Assembly (NCBI GenBank): GCA_016842065.1 | Contig: JAEPDS010000003.1 | Coordinates: 157,372-221,371, forward strand | DNA: 64,000 bases | Direction: 5' to 3' | Source of the DNA: Candidatus Thiodiazotropha sp. 'RUGA' | Lineage (GTDB): Bacteria > Pseudomonadota > Gammaproteobacteria > Chromatiales > Chromatiaceae | Shown here: positions 33,993 through 43,532 of the stretch, one piece after another | Position numbering within the stretch: position 1 is the first letter of the stretch | Layout of the letters: the number at the start of each line of letters is the position of its first letter | Notes under the pieces: generated by a model | What the model saw: the letters and a program-made list of their open reading frames with translations, nothing else | What the model was told of the DNA's origin: nothing | The model's database searches: none | Position numbers and translations under genes: made by a program

Positions 33993-36815
33993 TCAGGCAA
34001 AGCGCCGGGGTTCACCCGCTCCGCTGACATTCTCCACACAACGGCCACAGAGTTCCGGATGCTCCGCATGACTCCCCACATCTTCTCTGTGGTGCCAGCA
34101 GCGGACACACTTGGCATGTGGCGATGCGGTGACCTGAACGCCGACACCCAGTGTCTCATCCAGCTCGACCTGATCCGGCTTTTGATCCATCGGCAACGCC
34201 TTGGCGTCCGAGGTGATCAACACGAAGCGCAGCTCATCCTCCAGCTGCGCCAGTGATTCGATCAACTCATCGTTTGCATAGATGGTGACATCCGCATCCA
34301 GTGAGGAGTTACCTTCTGCACGAAATGACTCCATCGCTTTGCTGACCGCTTCCCGCAGATTGATGATCTGCTGCCAGTAGTCGGCATTGAAGCGATCATC
34401 CTTATCCAGCGCATAGAGTCCTTCATACCAAGTTTCCAGGAAGACACTCTCACTGCGCTCACCGGGCATGGACTTCCAGATCTCATCGGCGGTGAAACTG
34501 AGGATCGGCGCCAACCAGCGCACCATCGCCTCGATGATGTGGTACATCGCGGTCTGGCAGGAGCGTCGTGGCAGGCTGTCAGCCTGGGTGGTGTATTGAC
34601 GATCCTTGATGATATCCAGGTAGAAACCGCCCAACTCATTGACACAGAAGTTATGGATCTTCTGATAGATCACATGGAACTGGTAATCCCCATAGGCTTC
34701 GGCGATCTCCTGTTGCAGTTGCAGGGTGCGATCCACCGCCCAGCGATCCAGCTCGATCATCTGCGAAGGCTCGAGCAGATTCTGTTGCGGATCGAAACCG
34801 TTCAGATTGGAAAGCAGAAAGCGGGCCGTATTGCGGATCCTGCGATAGGCATCTGCAGTACGTTTGAGAATCTCATCGGAGACGGTCATCTCATTGCGAT
34901 AGTCCGTCGCGGCAACCCACAGGCGGATGATATCCGCTCCCAGGGTCTTCAATACTTTCTGCGGCGCCACCACATTGCCCAGGGACTTGGACATCTTGCG
35001 TCCTTGAGCATCCACGGTGAAACCATGGGTCAACACCGCCATGTAGGGGGCACAACCGTTCATCGCCACCGAGGTCATCAGCGAGGATTGAAACCAGCCG
35101 CGATGCTGGTCGGAGCCTTCCAGATAGAGGTCGGCGGGAAAAGCCAGGTTCTCTCTGGCATCCAACACACAGTGGTGGGAGACACCGGAATCGAACCACA
35201 CATCCAGGGTATCGGTCACCTGCTCATAATCGGCCGCTGCATCACCAAGGAACTGATCGAGATCGAGATTGAACCAGGCTTCAAAGCCCTGCCCCTCAAC
35301 CAGCTGCGCAACCTTTTCGATCAATGCCGGTGTCTCAGGGTGTAGTTGTCCATTCTGCTTGTTGATGAAGAGGGTGATCGGCACCCCCCAGGTACGTTGA
35401 CGGGAGATACACCAGTCGGGACGATTCTCCACCATGCCCTGGATACGGGCCTTGCCCCAATCGGGCATCCAGCTGACCTTCTCGATCTCCTGCAGCGCCT
35501 GCTGCCGCAGTCCACTCTGATCCATGCTGATAAACCACTGCGGCGTGGCACGGAAGATGATCGGGGTTTTATGCCGCCAGCAGTGCGGATAGCTGTGACG
35601 CAGCCGCTCTTCGTGCATCAGCGCACCCCGCGATTGCAGAACCTCGATCACCTGTTCGTTGGCAGAGAGCACATGCAGCCCGGCAAACAGTTCGGTGCCT
35701 TCGACAAAGCAGCCATTACCACCCACCGGGTTATCCACCGGCAGGTTGTAGCGCATACCCACAAAATAGTCGTCCAGACCATGGCCTGGCGCCGTGTGCA
35801 CCGCACCGGTACCCGCTTCGAGTGTGACATGCTCACCCAGAATCACCGGTACCTGGCGATCGTAAAAGGGGTGCTGCAGCATCAGGCCTTCAAAGGCTTC
35901 CCCTTTGGCATAGGCCACCACATGGTAGTGTTCGATACCGAAACGATCCATCACATCCTTGAGCATGTCGTCGGCAATCACCAGACGCCGTTTGCCCTGC
36001 TCACCCTCATACTCGACCATTGCGTACTCGTATGAGGGATTCAGCGCCACCGCCTGGTTGGCCGGCAGGGTCCAGGGTGTGGTGGTCCAGATGACAAACG
36101 AGATCGGCCCCTCGCCACCCCCTTCAGGCACATGGTGGCAGCGATCCAGCAGTGCCGCCTCATCCACCAGGGCGAAAGCCACATCGATCGCGAAGGAGTC
36201 CTTGTCCTGATACTCAACCTCCGCCTCGGCCAGGGCCGAGCCACAGTCGGTACACCAATGGACCGGCTTGTAACCCTTCTGAATGTGGTCATTGGCGACG
36301 ATCTTACCCAGCGAGCGAATGATATCCGCCTCAAACTGGTGATCCATGGTGAGGTAGGGGTGATCCCAGTCACCCAGCACCCCGAGACGGATGAAATCCT
36401 CCCGCTGACCATTCACCTGCTTGGCGGCATACTCGCGGCACGCCTTGCGGAACTGTGTGGTGGTAATTTTCTTACCCGGCTTGCCGATCTTTTTCTCGAC
36501 CTGCAGTTCGATCGGCAGACCATGACAGTCCCAACCCGGCACATAGGGGGCATCGAAGCCATCCAGGGTACGACTCTTTACAATGATATCCTTGAGAATC
36601 TTGTTAACCGCATGACCGATATGAATATCGCCGTTGGCATAGGGAGGCCCGTCATGCAGGTGAAAAGTCGGCCGACCCGCTGAGGCCTCGCGGATCTTTT
36701 GGTAGAGCTCGCGCTGCTGCCATTTTTTCAACATTTCAGGCTCGCGCTGAGCCAGATTCCCCCGCATTGGAAAATCGGTTTTCGGAAGATTAAGGGTCTG
36801 CTTGTAGTCGCTCAC
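33993..36815 (-). CDS. ileS: Isoleucyl-tRNA synthetase
   Basis: Cytoplasmic class I synthetase charging tRNA-Ile, with editing of Val. 940 residues. HIGH motif in [15 protein letters not shown] (about residue 58-72), KMSKS motif in [10 protein letters not shown] (about 600), anticodon-binding domain, and C-terminal zinc finger [20 protein letters not shown]. Between ribF and lspA as usual. Confidence 0.98.
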   Translation of the reverse strand: MSDYKQTLNLPKTDFPMRGNLAQREPEMLKKWQQRELYQKIREASAGRPTFHLHDGPPYANGDIHIGHAVNKILKDIIVKSRTLDGFDAPYVPGWDCHGLPIELQVEKKIGKPGKKITTTQFRKACREYAAKQVNGQREDFIRLGVLGDWDHPYLTMDHQFEADIIRSLGKIVANDHIQKGYKPVHWCTDCGSALAEAEVEYQDKDSFAIDVAFALVDEAALLDRCHHVPEGGGEGPISFVIWTTTPWTLPANQAVALNPSYEYAMVEYEGEQGKRRLVIADDMLKDVMDRFGIEHYHVVAYAKGEAFEGLMLQHPFYDRQVPVILGEHVTLEAGTGAVHTAPGHGLDDYFVGMRYNLPVDNPVGGNGCFVEGTELFAGLHVLSANEQVIEVLQSRGALMHEERLRHSYPHCWRHKTPIIFRATPQWFISMDQSGLRQQALQEIEKVSWMPDWGKARIQGMVENRPDWCISRQRTWGVPITLFINKQNGQLHPETPALIEKVAQLVEGQGFEAWFNLDLDQFLGDAAADYEQVTDTLDVWFDSGVSHHCVLDARENLAFPADLYLEGSDQHRGWFQSSLMTSVAMNGCAPYMAVLTHGFTVDAQGRKMSKSLGNVVAPQKVLKTLGADIIRLWVAATDYRNEMTVSDEILKRTADAYRRIRNTARFLLSNLNGFDPQQNLLEPSQMIELDRWAVDRTLQLQQEIAEAYGDYQFHVIYQKIHNFCVNELGGFYLDIIKDRQYTTQADSLPRRSCQTAMYHIIEAMVRWLAPILSFTADEIWKSMPGERSESVFLETWYEGLYALDKDDRFNADYWQQIINLREAVSKAMESFRAEGNSSLDADVTIYANDELIESLAQLEDELRFVLITSDAKALPMDQKPDQVELDETLGVGVQVTASPHAKCVRCWHHREDVGSHAEHPELCGRCVENVSGAGEPRRFA

Positions 36816-37015
36816 GAACTGCTACCTGTCAGGGGTGCAAAAAAGTAGGATATTGAAACTTAAAAACGCCTCTGGCGCAAAGTTTCCGCTGATAAATGTT
36901 AAACATACGCCATCACAACAGGGAAAGCGCTCGATCCCTGCCTTTCAAGCCATAGCAGACCGGATCAGAATCTGACCGGAAGCGGCTTGATAACAGATGG
37001 CAAAAAGGCTCCGGA

Positions 37016-37951
37016 TCACTCCGCGCCGGCCAATACGGCTCTGGCCTGATCCGCATCCAGAAGAATCTGTTCTCGGAGCACCTCAAATGACTCAAAGTTC
37101 TCCTGATCCCTGAGCTTGGCCACAAACTCCACCGAGACATGCTCACCATAGACCGAGCGATCAAAATCGAACACAAAAACCTCAAGCAGGTAGCGGGTAT
37201 CCCCTGCCACCATGGGGCGCACACCGATGTTCGCCACACCGGACAAAGGCTGCTCTTCAAGCCCACCTACCTTCACCGCAAAGACCCCATCGAGTGGACT
37301 GACCCGCCGGTGAAGATCGATATTCAGGGTAGGAAAACCAATGGTTCTGCCCTTCTTGGCACCATGCCCAACCCGGCCACAGATCCGGTAGGGTCTGCCC
37401 AGACAGAGCGCCGCTCCCTGCAGATCCCCCTGAGTCAGCAACTCACGGATTCTGGTGCTGCTGACACGATCCGCATCCAAGCGATAGGTGTTCATGTTCT
37501 CAACCTCAAAACCATGCTGTACGCCAGCTGCTTTGAGTAGCTCGAAGTCCCCTTCACGGCCATGGCCAAAGCGGAAATCGTCACCAACCGAGAGAAAGTG
37601 CACCCCCAGCCCCTTGACCAACAGCTCTTCGACAAACGCATCGGCCGACATGGAGGCCAGGCGTCGATTGAACTCCAATACCACGACCCGCTCGACCCCG
37701 GTCTCCTCGATGGCCTGCAACTTCTCCCGCAGTCGAGTCAGGCGGGCCGGGGCTTTTTCTCCCTGAAAGAACTCACGGGGTTGCGGTTCAAAGGTCACCA
37801 CAGTGGTTGGCAGGTCCAGCAACTCGCCCTTCTCCAACAGATGGCTGAAGACCGACTGATGCCCCAGATGAACGCCGTCAAAATTGCCAATAGTGGCAAC
37901 ACAGCCGTGATGATCAGCTCTGAGATTGTGTAGACCGCGAACCAGTTGCAT
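37016..37951 (-). CDS. ribF: Bifunctional riboflavin kinase/FMN adenylyltransferase
   Basis: Makes FMN and FAD from riboflavin. About 311 residues from ATG 37951 (the frame extends to 38008, but homologues begin at the MQLVRGL position). FAD synthetase domain with GNFDGVHLGHQ; C-terminal flavokinase domain with KGRTIGFPTLNID and GVANIG. The spacer to ileS is 200 bp and shows no clear structure. Confidence 0.96.
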   Translation of the reverse strand: MQLVRGLHNLRADHHGCVATIGNFDGVHLGHQSVFSHLLEKGELLDLPTTVVTFEPQPREFFQGEKAPARLTRLREKLQAIEETGVERVVVLEFNRRLASMSADAFVEELLVKGLGVHFLSVGDDFRFGHGREGDFELLKAAGVQHGFEVENMNTYRLDADRVSSTRIRELLTQGDLQGAALCLGRPYRICGRVGHGAKKGRTIGFPTLNIDLHRRVSPLDGVFAVKVGGLEEQPLSGVANIGVRPMVAGDTRYLLEVFVFDFDRSVYGEHVSVEFVAKLRDQENFESFEVLREQILLDADQARAVLAGAE

Positions 37952-38312
37952 AGGGAAACCACTCTGAACGAAGCGGTCAATTATAGGCCCTGGGAGACGA
38001 TTGAGCATCCCTATCCATAAAGATTAGGGATTTATTCCGGATTCTGAGGGAAAAAGGTCTGCCCTGGACAGTAAAAACAGCCCCATCCAGGCAGACAACA
38101 CGCAGCTATACGAAAATCACTGTCGCTATGGAGGATACGCCTGGTCGGCCGGAATGGATTCAGTTTTCCCTGGGCCTGTTAAGACGAATCCAATAGGCCC
38201 TGCCGGGGCTGCTTTTGCTCCTGCAAGACAGAATGGCGCTGACTTAACCCGTATTTGGTGGGGCATGGCCCCACCCTACACTTCGAATTCAACAGCAGGG
38301 TGGGGCCAGGCC
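37952..38312. repeat. Intergenic region with repeat A copy 3 and hairpin repeat D
   Basis: Repeat A copy 3 at 38170-38202 (TGGGCCTGTTAAGACGAATC, then CAATAGGCCCTG). Repeat D at 38255-38318: hairpin GGTGGGGC-ATG-GCCCCACC (38257-38275), then CCTACACTTCGAATTCAA, then GGGTGGGGCC..GGCCC, running to the murJ stop codon. Together they can form a larger GC-rich fold. No gene in the gap. Confidence 0.8.
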
Positions 38313-39845
38313 CTAGGAGCGAAAGTGGCTTAACCGGCCGCCGAGCATGAAAAAGCTGGCAAAATAGAGCAGCATGGCGACCACGATCAATCCGGCCAGA
38401 CGCCAGACCCGATCCCAACTGCCCGCGTCCAGCCAGCCATCGACTGCCCCCGCACCCCACCAAAGCATCAGCCCCATGGCCAGGGCAGAGAGCGTGATGC
38501 GTAGCAGCAGCATCGGCCAGCCGGGATCGGGTCGATAGATCCCCTGCTTGATCAGCGCACGATAGAGCAGGTAGGCATTCAGCCAGGATGAGAGGGTTGT
38601 GGCCAAGGCCAAACCGGCATGCGCCAGAGGGAAGACCAGCATCAGGTTGAGAACCATGTTGGCAACCATCGCAATGATGCCGATTCTGACCGGGGTCTTG
38701 GTGTCCTGGCGGGCATAAAAACCCGGCGCCAGTATCTTGATCAACATAATCGCCATCAGGCCGGGCGTATAGGCCATCAGACTCAGCGTCGCCATATCCA
38801 CATCATGGCGATTGAACGCATCGGAAAAAAACAGGGTTGCCAGCATCGGACCGGCCAGCAGAAACAGGCCAACCGCAGCCGGCACACCCAGAATCAGGTT
38901 GAGACGCAAGGCCCAACCCAGCGTACGGGAAAACTCCGTCGCCGAGGCCTCAGCGTGTTTGCGGGAGAGGTTGGGCAGAATCACCGTACCCAGCGCCACC
39001 CCCAATACCCCGACGGGAAACTCCATCAAACGATCGGAATAGTAGAGCCAGGAGATGCTGCCACTGACCAGGAAGGAGGCAATCAGGGTATCCAGCAGCA
39101 GATTTAGCTGACTGACCGAGACCCCAAACAGCGCCGGGATCATCAGCCGCATCACCCGCTTCACCCCTGGGTCCTTGAACGCCACCCTGGGTCTCGGCAA
39201 CAGCCGTAACCGACCAAGAAAAGGCAACTGAAAAAGGAACTGGACAACCCCGGCAATCAAAACACCCCAGGCCAACCCCTTGACCGGCTCATCCAGCATC
39301 GGCGACAGCCATACGGCGCAACCGATCAGCGACAGATTGAGCAGCACCGGGGTGAACGCCGGTACGGAAAAACGGTTGTGGGCATTCAGGATGCTGCCGG
39401 CAAATGCGGTCAGGGTGATGAAGAACAGATAGGGAAACGTGAGATAGAGCATCTCTACCGTCAGCTCATACTTACCCTCGGCCTCATTCCAGAAACCCGG
39501 CGCAAAGATCATCACCAGTATCGGTGCGGCAATCACACCGACCAGGGAGACCAGCAGCACGATCAGCCCCAGGGTACCCGCCATATTGTCGACAAAACCG
39601 CGCAGCTCACCCTCAGAGCGCTGTGTGCGGTATTCGCTGAGTACCGGCACAAAGGCCACGGAAAAGGCCCCTTCAGCAAACAAACGACGCAGAAAGTTGG
39701 GGATCTTGAAGGCGACAAAAAAGGCATCGGTGGCCGCATTCGCACCGAACATCCGGGCAAGCACCAGATCCCGCACAAATCCCAGGACACGCGAGAGCAT
39801 GGTGTAGCTGCCAACAGCAGCGAATGAGCGAAAAAAAGAGGCCAG
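38313..39845 (-). CDS. murJ: Lipid II flippase MurJ (probable CTG start)
   Basis: Polytopic inner-membrane flippase for peptidoglycan precursor lipid II. From the first ATG (39800) the protein has 495 residues but begins inside the conserved first helix (MLSRVLGFVRD). In frame upstream, without a stop, lie codons for LASFFRSFAAVGSYT, matching the start of E. coli MurJ (MNLLKSLAAVSSMT). No ATG, GTG or TTG exists there. The best start is CTG 39845, with AAGGA seven bases upstream, giving 510 residues versus 511 in E. coli. About 14 transmembrane segments are visible. A sequencing error is the alternative explanation. Divergent from rpsT and upstream of ribF, as usual. Confidence 0.9.
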   Translation of the reverse strand: MASFFRSFAAVGSYTMLSRVLGFVRDLVLARMFGANAATDAFFVAFKIPNFLRRLFAEGAFSVAFVPVLSEYRTQRSEGELRGFVDNMAGTLGLIVLLVSLVGVIAAPILVMIFAPGFWNEAEGKYELTVEMLYLTFPYLFFITLTAFAGSILNAHNRFSVPAFTPVLLNLSLIGCAVWLSPMLDEPVKGLAWGVLIAGVVQFLFQLPFLGRLRLLPRPRVAFKDPGVKRVMRLMIPALFGVSVSQLNLLLDTLIASFLVSGSISWLYYSDRLMEFPVGVLGVALGTVILPNLSRKHAEASATEFSRTLGWALRLNLILGVPAAVGLFLLAGPMLATLFFSDAFNRHDVDMATLSLMAYTPGLMAIMLIKILAPGFYARQDTKTPVRIGIIAMVANMVLNLMLVFPLAHAGLALATTLSSWLNAYLLYRALIKQGIYRPDPGWPMLLLRITLSALAMGLMLWWGAGAVDGWLDAGSWDRVWRLAGLIVVAMLLYFASFFMLGGRLSHFRS

Positions 39846-39934
39846 GATCTGTTCCTTACTTCAATCTGGTTGAGAAATCGCCTGTTCCAGCGTTCCGGCG
39901 ACAATACCAGTAGAAACCGGATAGATCAAAGATG

Positions 39935-39970
39935 TTGACATGGAGCTCTTTTTTGGAGAGAATGCGCCCC
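39935..39970 (+). promoter_or_regulatory. Probable rpsT promoter with GC-rich discriminator
   Basis: TTGACA (39935-39940), 16-bp spacer, GAGAAT (39957-39962), then GCGCCCCC. The -35 is consensus and the -10 weak. A GC-rich discriminator is typical of stringently controlled ribosomal promoters. Confidence 0.5.
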
Positions 39971-40003
39971 CTTTGAAAAGCTAGTATCGTCCAGGAGAGA
40001 ACC

Positions 40004-40264
40004 TTGGCCAATTCAGCCCAAGCTCGCAAACGCGCACGCCAAGCTAACAATCGCCACAGCCGTAATCAGGCCCAGCGTAGTGAAATGCGTACCCATATCA
40101 AGAAGGTCGCCAAAGCCATTGCAGCCGGATCTAAGGAAGCCGCTACGGAAGCCTACAATCTGGCCGTTCCGGTGATCGACAGCTCAGTCAGCAAAGGTCT
40201 GATTCACAAAAACAAGGCTGCTCGTCATAAGAGCCGTCTGAATGTGCAGATCAAAGCGCTGTAA
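40004..40264 (+). CDS. rpsT: 30S ribosomal protein S20
   Basis: 86-residue basic protein (MANSAQARKRARQANNRHSRN...) binding 16S rRNA. It starts with TTG (40004) behind CCAGGAGAGAACC. The E. coli rpsT gene also starts with UUG, which is part of its translational autoregulation, so the same control is likely here. Followed by a strong terminator. Confidence 0.98.
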   Translation: MANSAQARKRARQANNRHSRNQAQRSEMRTHIKKVAKAIAAGSKEAATEAYNLAVPVIDSSVSKGLIHKNKAARHKSRLNVQIKAL

Positions 40265-40284
40265 CAGGCTTTAGAGAATCTGAT

Positions 40285-40313
40285 AAAAAAACCGGCCCTT
40301 GGCCGGTTTTTTT
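40285..40313 (+). terminator. Rho-independent terminator of rpsT
   Basis: ACCGGCC / GGCCGGT stem with a 3-base loop, flanked by a run of As and seven Ts. Confidence 0.92.
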
Positions 40314-40396
40314 CTGCCATCTGTCGACAGAGATCCTGCCTCTGATGATTTCCGGTGCGATCGGTTCACCGAAAATCAACAGGCAACCCGATTGAA

Positions 40397-41245
40397 TCAG
40401 ACAGACTCCTCACGCCGACGCCCGACCCAGACCATACCAAGCAGACCTGAGCCCAACAGCCAGAAAGCCGCTGGCAGCGGTACAGGGGCCGGTTCCTCCA
40501 CAGAATCGCCAAAGGCAAAGTGCTGGGTCCAGTAGGTATAGAGGGGATCAGCGAAGCTGCCACTATCCAGCTGGATGGGTGGCGTATCAGCGCCATCCCA
40601 GACATAACCCACACCCAGATCATCAAACAGACCATTCAGAATGGTATTTCGATGGCCGGCGCTCCCCATCCAGCCTCCTGAACCTCCCGTCTCTTCATAC
40701 CAGGCGTTCCAATGGCTGCCATCGAGCCCCGCGCCAAGGGTATCCCAACCGGATGCGCCGAGATCAAAATTGGATGTGAAGAAATCATTGATCTCATCGA
40801 AATCCTCTGTGCCGTACATCACATCGTGAGCCGCATCGATGGCCGCTGAAGGGGTGTTGTAGGCCGGCCACGCACGCCCCTGACCGGCGGCGATGTTCTC
40901 GCCCCAACCGTCGGGATCATAGCCTCCGTCAATGATGCGCTCTCCCGGAGTTGAGCCAGTATTGGGACCGGCCAGAGTGGTATGGCTGAAAAAATTATAG
41001 TCTGCCATCGATTGGGAGTGCGCCAATGCGGAATCATGCAGACGATCATCCCTCTGTACCGGCTCGAGATCATGAAAACTCCGCTGCAGGTTGACCAGAT
41101 CCACAACCGCCAGCTCTTGCGGTAACCAGACTGCCGCCTGCAGAGCCATTGGAACCACCAGCGTGGCGCCCAGGATGACTCTCAGGGTCAATTTCGGTAT
41201 GAATGATAAACCGCTTTTCTGATTGTTCTTGTCATGAATGACCAT
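40397..41245 (-). CDS. CAP/SCP domain protein with VPLPA-type C-terminal sorting signal
   Basis: 282 residues. An N-terminal signal peptide (LRVILGATLVVPMALQA) precedes a CAP (SCP/PR-1-like) domain with the usual His/Glu set in NFFSHTTLAG, GERI, GWGENIAAG and GSAGHRNTIL. The extreme C-terminus is VPLPAAFWLLGSGLLGMVW followed by GRRREE: a short motif, one hydrophobic helix and a basic tail, the layout of PEP-CTERM-type (VPxP variant) exosortase substrates. No exosortase is in the window. Probably exported and surface-anchored or processed; CAP proteins bind lipids or act as proteases in some systems, role here unknown. Confidence 0.8.
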   Translation of the reverse strand: MVIHDKNNQKSGLSFIPKLTLRVILGATLVVPMALQAAVWLPQELAVVDLVNLQRSFHDLEPVQRDDRLHDSALAHSQSMADYNFFSHTTLAGPNTGSTPGERIIDGGYDPDGWGENIAAGQGRAWPAYNTPSAAIDAAHDVMYGTEDFDEINDFFTSNFDLGASGWDTLGAGLDGSHWNAWYEETGGSGGWMGSAGHRNTILNGLFDDLGVGYVWDGADTPPIQLDSGSFADPLYTYWTQHFAFGDSVEEPAPVPLPAAFWLLGSGLLGMVWVGRRREESV

Positions 41246-41459
41246 GATCGGCTTGCTCCTTGCGTTGATGCAATTCCAGAATTTTTATTGTTACCTTAAC
41301 CCTAAGGCAATGGCTTAGAGTCTGGCATGCCGGTAAGAAGGAAATAAAGACCTACGAGCACAGTTTACGTGACCAGGCACGCAATTCACGATTTACACGT
41401 TCGCACTGTTTAATTAAGCAGCCCTGTCCAACAGAAGTTCTAAATGAGCTAAAAAACCG

Positions 41460-42791
41460 TCACGCCATGAGTAAGCGGATCAGCTGGGCAAGATGCAGAG
41501 CGGGCCTGTCTGCCTGCGCCTTGATCTGATGCCGACAGGAGAAACCGTTCGCCACGATCAGCGCCTCTGGCCGGGCATTCAAAGCAGGCAGCAGTGCCTG
41601 TTCCGCCATCGCCTTCGACGTTTCGTAGTGCTCTGCCTCCAATCCAAAACTACCGGCCATGCCACAACATGAAGCTTCAACCATCTCGAAACTGATCCCG
41701 GGAATCTGTTTCAGTACTTTGCGCATCGACTTCATCGCCCCAACCGCCTTTTGATGGCAATGACCATGCACCACGACCGGTTGCTGTGATGCTATGGCCT
41801 GCTCAGACCATGAGAGATTGAGTTTACCGCCCTTGATCCCCTTGGCCAGAAACTCTTCAAACAGCACCGCCTTTCCGGCCACAAGATCAGCCATCTCTCC
41901 CAGCCCCAGCGCCCGGTACTCATCTCTCATTGTGAGCAGACAGGATGGTTCAAGACCAATCAAGGGCATCCCGCTTTCAGCGTAAGGCGTAAGCTTCTTT
42001 AAAAGTTTATCCGCCTGTTGTCTCGCCTCCTCGATTCGCCCCTGAGACAGATAGGTACGACCACAACAGTAGCGCTGCTTCTCTTCCAGTGCGCCGATCA
42101 GAGTGACCTGACAGCCTAAAGCCTGCAGCACCTCAACTGCGGCAGCCAGGATATCGGGGACGTAGTGATTACAGAAAGTATCAGCATAAAGCACCACTGG
42201 CTGACCACCCGCAATCTCTCTCAAGTTAGCCTGCCGGAAGGCATCAACCGGTTCCGGCAGAGGTGAATGTCTACTGATACCGAGCAGCCGTTCAGCCAGG
42301 GCGGCAACCCAGGGGTAACGATTCCTGATGGCAGTCAATTTGATCAGCCAGTGTCTTTTCGCCAGCAGTTCCGGCAGTTCCGAGAAGAGCCTGGCTCTGA
42401 GAGACAATCCGTTGCGGGCGTTTAGCTGAGCCAGATACTCAACTTTAATACGCGACATATCCACATTGTTTTCGCACTCCCGTTGACAGCCCTTACAACT
42501 GACACAGAGATTCATGGCTTCCACCAACTCGGGAGTAAACAAACCACCACTCCCCAGTTCACCATTCAGCGCCGCCTTAAGTAAGCGAACACGTCCTCCT
42601 GTCGACAGGTTGGAATCTTCATCCAATCGGAAACTCGGACACATCACCCCTCTGGCAAGGGTTTCACATTGTCGGCTGTTGATACAGACCGCTACAGCTT
42701 TGGCAAAGTCGCCCCCCTGTTTCGGTATGTCCGCATAGGCGTCCCCCATGCCGGCATCCTGATATTCAGACCAATCGAGGTATGTCTTCAT
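41460..42791 (-). CDS. Stand-alone Fe-S/CCG-domain oxidoreductase subunit
   Basis: About 443 residues (ATG 42791). Two 4Fe-4S-type clusters near the N-terminus (CINSRQCETLARGVMCPSFR and CVSCKGCQRECENNVD), then two CCG domains (YCCGRTYLSQG and EASCCGMAGSFG) that bind non-cubane clusters, as in GlpC, GlcF and HdrB. The N-terminal part matches the C-terminal half of large FAD-linked D-lactate/2-hydroxyacid dehydrogenases of YdiJ type. In those proteins it is fused behind an FAD domain, which is missing here: the 740 bp upstream contain no FAD-oxidase ORF. It may therefore work with a partner encoded elsewhere, or be a relic of a fusion. Substrate unknown. Confidence 0.8.
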   Translation of the reverse strand: MKTYLDWSEYQDAGMGDAYADIPKQGGDFAKAVAVCINSRQCETLARGVMCPSFRLDEDSNLSTGGRVRLLKAALNGELGSGGLFTPELVEAMNLCVSCKGCQRECENNVDMSRIKVEYLAQLNARNGLSLRARLFSELPELLAKRHWLIKLTAIRNRYPWVAALAERLLGISRHSPLPEPVDAFRQANLREIAGGQPVVLYADTFCNHYVPDILAAAVEVLQALGCQVTLIGALEEKQRYCCGRTYLSQGRIEEARQQADKLLKKLTPYAESGMPLIGLEPSCLLTMRDEYRALGLGEMADLVAGKAVLFEEFLAKGIKGGKLNLSWSEQAIASQQPVVVHGHCHQKAVGAMKSMRKVLKQIPGISFEMVEASCCGMAGSFGLEAEHYETSKAMAEQALLPALNARPEALIVANGFSCRHQIKAQADRPALHLAQLIRLLMA

Positions 42792-43532
42792 AACCACCAC
42801 TCACAAAAGAGACAAGTGGAAAGTCATTGCAAAAGCGATACCAATTTATCTGATCGCGGTTGTCAGCTGTTTACTTGTTAGCAAGCGAGGCAAATAACAT
42901 AAGCCATTACCACACATAACTGTCTGGTTTTTCAAATGGAATCCAGACTCGTGTTACAAACACCAAGGATTGAGCAATGGTAATCGTGGCATCAATTTCT
43001 ACCCAGGCCGCGCTATAGATTGAGCCGTCTGGTTTGTCGTGCTTACGACAACGAACCCTAGTGATGATAACAATTGTTGACTGGAGAACTTTCTTCATGG
43101 AATCTCAAAAATCGTATCTTTCCACATTTCGACACCATGAACATCCACGCTTTACACTTTTAGATAAGACTGGGTAGTTTTGCCTTGAGCCGATCAACAT
43201 AAGCAACACTTCTCAAACAAATGTGGTGTGATGTATTGGTTTTATTAATATAAATCTAATGACATCTGCAGATTCCGCTTCTGTCTGAAAATGGTTTGTT
43301 AGTTGCAAATACCTTAGTCACAGCAGCATCTTATATCCATACCATTGATTCTATGCCTTTATTTTAGGTGGCAGGAATTATCTTCCCACAACTGAACTAC
43401 AGAGAACCAAGCCAGCAACAGGTCTATCGCGGAGGTTCTATTCCTCATCGGCCATGGATACAGGATCATGTGCTAATGTTCTTATAGAGTTGTTAAAAAT
43501 AATATTCTTGGGTATTAAGGGATTCTGCTTCG
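42792..43532. other. AT-rich intergenic region, about 740 bp
   Basis: Noticeably richer in A/T than its surroundings. A 63-codon frame on the minus strand (42907-43098) has no ribosome binding site and no recognised similarity. I see no hairpin, repeat or RNA gene that I can support. It may be decayed sequence. Confidence 0.4.

Noticed and set aside
42907..43098. 63-codon minus-strand frame as a small gene
   Set aside because: No Shine-Dalgarno, no family resemblance, sits in AT-rich DNA where chance frames with ATG are common.
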